Assembly: GCA_937951955.1 (NCBI GenBank)
Contig: CALGAD010000132.1
Coordinates: forward strand, 1 to 52,282
Direction: 5' to 3'
Origin: an uncultured Bacillaceae bacterium
Lineage (GTDB): Bacteria > Bacillota > Bacilli > Bacillales > Caldibacillaceae
Length of the DNA: 52,282 nt
Below the pieces are notes generated by a model. The model did not search any database. It was not told where the DNA came from and saw only the letters and a program-made list of their open reading frames with translations. A program made the position numbers and the translations under genes. Positions 51,288 through 52,282 of the stretch are shown piece by piece. The stretch's first letter is position 1, and each line of letters opens with the position of its first letter.

Positions 51288-52282
51288 ATGTTATTCATCC
51301 ACAATGCCAATCAATTAATTACCGTGCGCGGCTTTTCCGATTCACCGGCAAAAAAAGAACAAATGCAGGAACTGCATATTATTGAAGATGGCAGTCTATT
51401 AGTCGCGGATGGAAAAATTGTAGCGGTTGGAAAGGATGCTGAACTGCGCAAACAATACCCGGAGCAAATCGAAAAAGCAGAAAAAATCAATGCCAAAAAT
51501 AAAATTGTCACCCCTGGACTCGTAGATCCACATACCCATCTTGTTTATGCAGGTTCACGCGAAAATGAATACGCAATGCGATTAAAGGGTAAAAGTTACA
51601 TGGAAATCATGAATGCCGGTGGCGGTATCCACGCAACAACGCGGGCAACGCAACAAGCCAGCTTCGAACAAATATATGCGGAAACAAAAAGGAGACTGGA
51701 TACCTTTTTAAAACAGGGAGTAACAACCGTTGAGATAAAAAGTGGTTACGGTCTGACTTTGGAGCATGAAATGAAGCAATTACAAGTGACGAAACAATTA
51801 AATGATGACCATCCAATCGATATTGTCCCGACATTCATGGGCGCCCATGCGGTTCCAGTTGAATATAAAGACAATCCCGATCGGTTTGTCGATATTGTCG
51901 TGGAAGAAATGATACCGGCGGTGGCGGAGTCAGGTCTTGCGGAGTTTAATGATGTTTTCTGTGAAAAGGATGTTTTTACTCCTGAACAATCGCGGGTGAT
52001 TCTCGAAGCCGGGAAGCGTTACGGTCTGCAACCTAAAATTCACGCTGATGAAATCGAACCATATGGCGGAGCAGAACTCGCCGCTGAAGTCGGGGCGATT
52101 TCCGCTGACCACTTATTAAAAGCTTCTGATACTGGCATAAAGAAAATGGCAGATGCCAATGTAATTGGGGTGCTGCTACCAGGAACGGCCTTCTTCCTGA
52201 TGGCTGAATATGCTCCTGCTCGCAAAATGATCGATAGTGGCTTACCCATTGCCCTTTCCACCGATTCGAATCCGGGTTCATC
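51288..52282 (+). CDS. hutI: Imidazolonepropionase, partial (runs off the end)
   Basis: HutI opens the ring of imidazolone propionate to give formiminoglutamate. The ATG at 51288 follows AAAGGATGA. 331 codons are present and the stop lies outside the window. The protein belongs to the amidohydrolases: VTPGLVDPHTHLVYAGSREN gives the metal-binding HxH pair, MRLKGKSYMEIMNAGGGIHATTRATQ is the substrate loop, and IHADEIEPYGGAELAAEVGA and ADHLLKAS add further ligands. It ends at LSTDSNPGS near the last metal-binding aspartate. About 80 residues are missing. It is the third gene of the hutG-hutU-hutI operon. Confidence 0.96.
   Translation, partial: MLFIHNANQLITVRGFSDSPAKKEQMQELHIIEDGSLLVADGKIVAVGKDAELRKQYPEQIEKAEKINAKNKIVTPGLVDPHTHLVYAGSRENEYAMRLKGKSYMEIMNAGGGIHATTRATQQASFEQIYAETKRRLDTFLKQGVTTVEIKSGYGLTLEHEMKQLQVTKQLNDDHPIDIVPTFMGAHAVPVEYKDNPDRFVDIVVEEMIPAVAESGLAEFNDVFCEKDVFTPEQSRVILEAGKRYGLQPKIHADEIEPYGGAELAAEVGAISADHLLKASDTGIKKMADANVIGVLLPGTAFFLMAEYAPARKMIDSGLPIALSTDSNPGS

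Overview
The window is Gram-positive, low-GC chromosomal DNA of Bacillaceae type. Evidence is the AGGAGG-like ribosome binding sites, TTG/GTG starts, lipobox lipoproteins, CcpA cre-like boxes, the Bacillales-specific antiterminator HutP, a LytS/LytT pair and a DppA/Ykf-like murein peptide cluster. No rRNA, tRNA, CRISPR array, intact phage or intact insertion sequence was recognised.

Left part (1-20,200): the 3' end of a BrnQ-type branched-chain amino acid carrier, a DHA2 drug exporter, a broken SWIM-protein remnant, a HEAT-like protein, a butanediol-dehydrogenase-like enzyme under a cre-overlapped promoter, an AraC/GyrI regulator, lipoproteins, an NAD(P)-binding protein and an FMN reductase, a DUF3298-like protein behind a hairpin that covers its ribosome binding site, a tRNA-dihydrouridine synthase, a short UvrA paralogue, and an ABC exporter whose permease appears split by a -1 frameshift. 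Two intergenic regions (398-565 and about 19,853-20,023) carry the oddest signal in the window: a GCGAAA core repeated at exactly 21-nt steps with unrelated sequence between cores.

Middle (20,200-32,120): an aromatic-acid-exporter-like protein, a LytS/LytT two-component system next to a CstA-family carrier (probably pyruvate or peptide uptake), a Nudix hydrolase, two tandem nucleoside hydrolases, small membrane proteins, a GNAT acetyltransferase, decayed genes and a peptidase-E-like protein.

Right part (32,120-52,282): histidine utilisation in two blocks. Block 1 is an NhaC-type carrier, hutP and hutH. Block 2 is a LysR regulator divergent from hutG-hutU-hutI (hutI runs off the end). Together they convert histidine to glutamate. 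Block 1 has two leaders, one before the carrier and one between hutP and hutH, each with four NAG triplets at exact 7-nt spacing next to an intrinsic terminator, the pattern read by HutP. Between the blocks lies a cluster for uptake and breakdown of murein-type peptides: DppA aminopeptidase, a five-part oligopeptide ABC importer, an LD-carboxypeptidase, a cytoplasmic class-A-beta-lactamase-fold hydrolase and a cytoplasmic NlpC/P60 peptidase.

Several genes are decaying. In four places an otherwise coding-like frame is interrupted by a single TAG.
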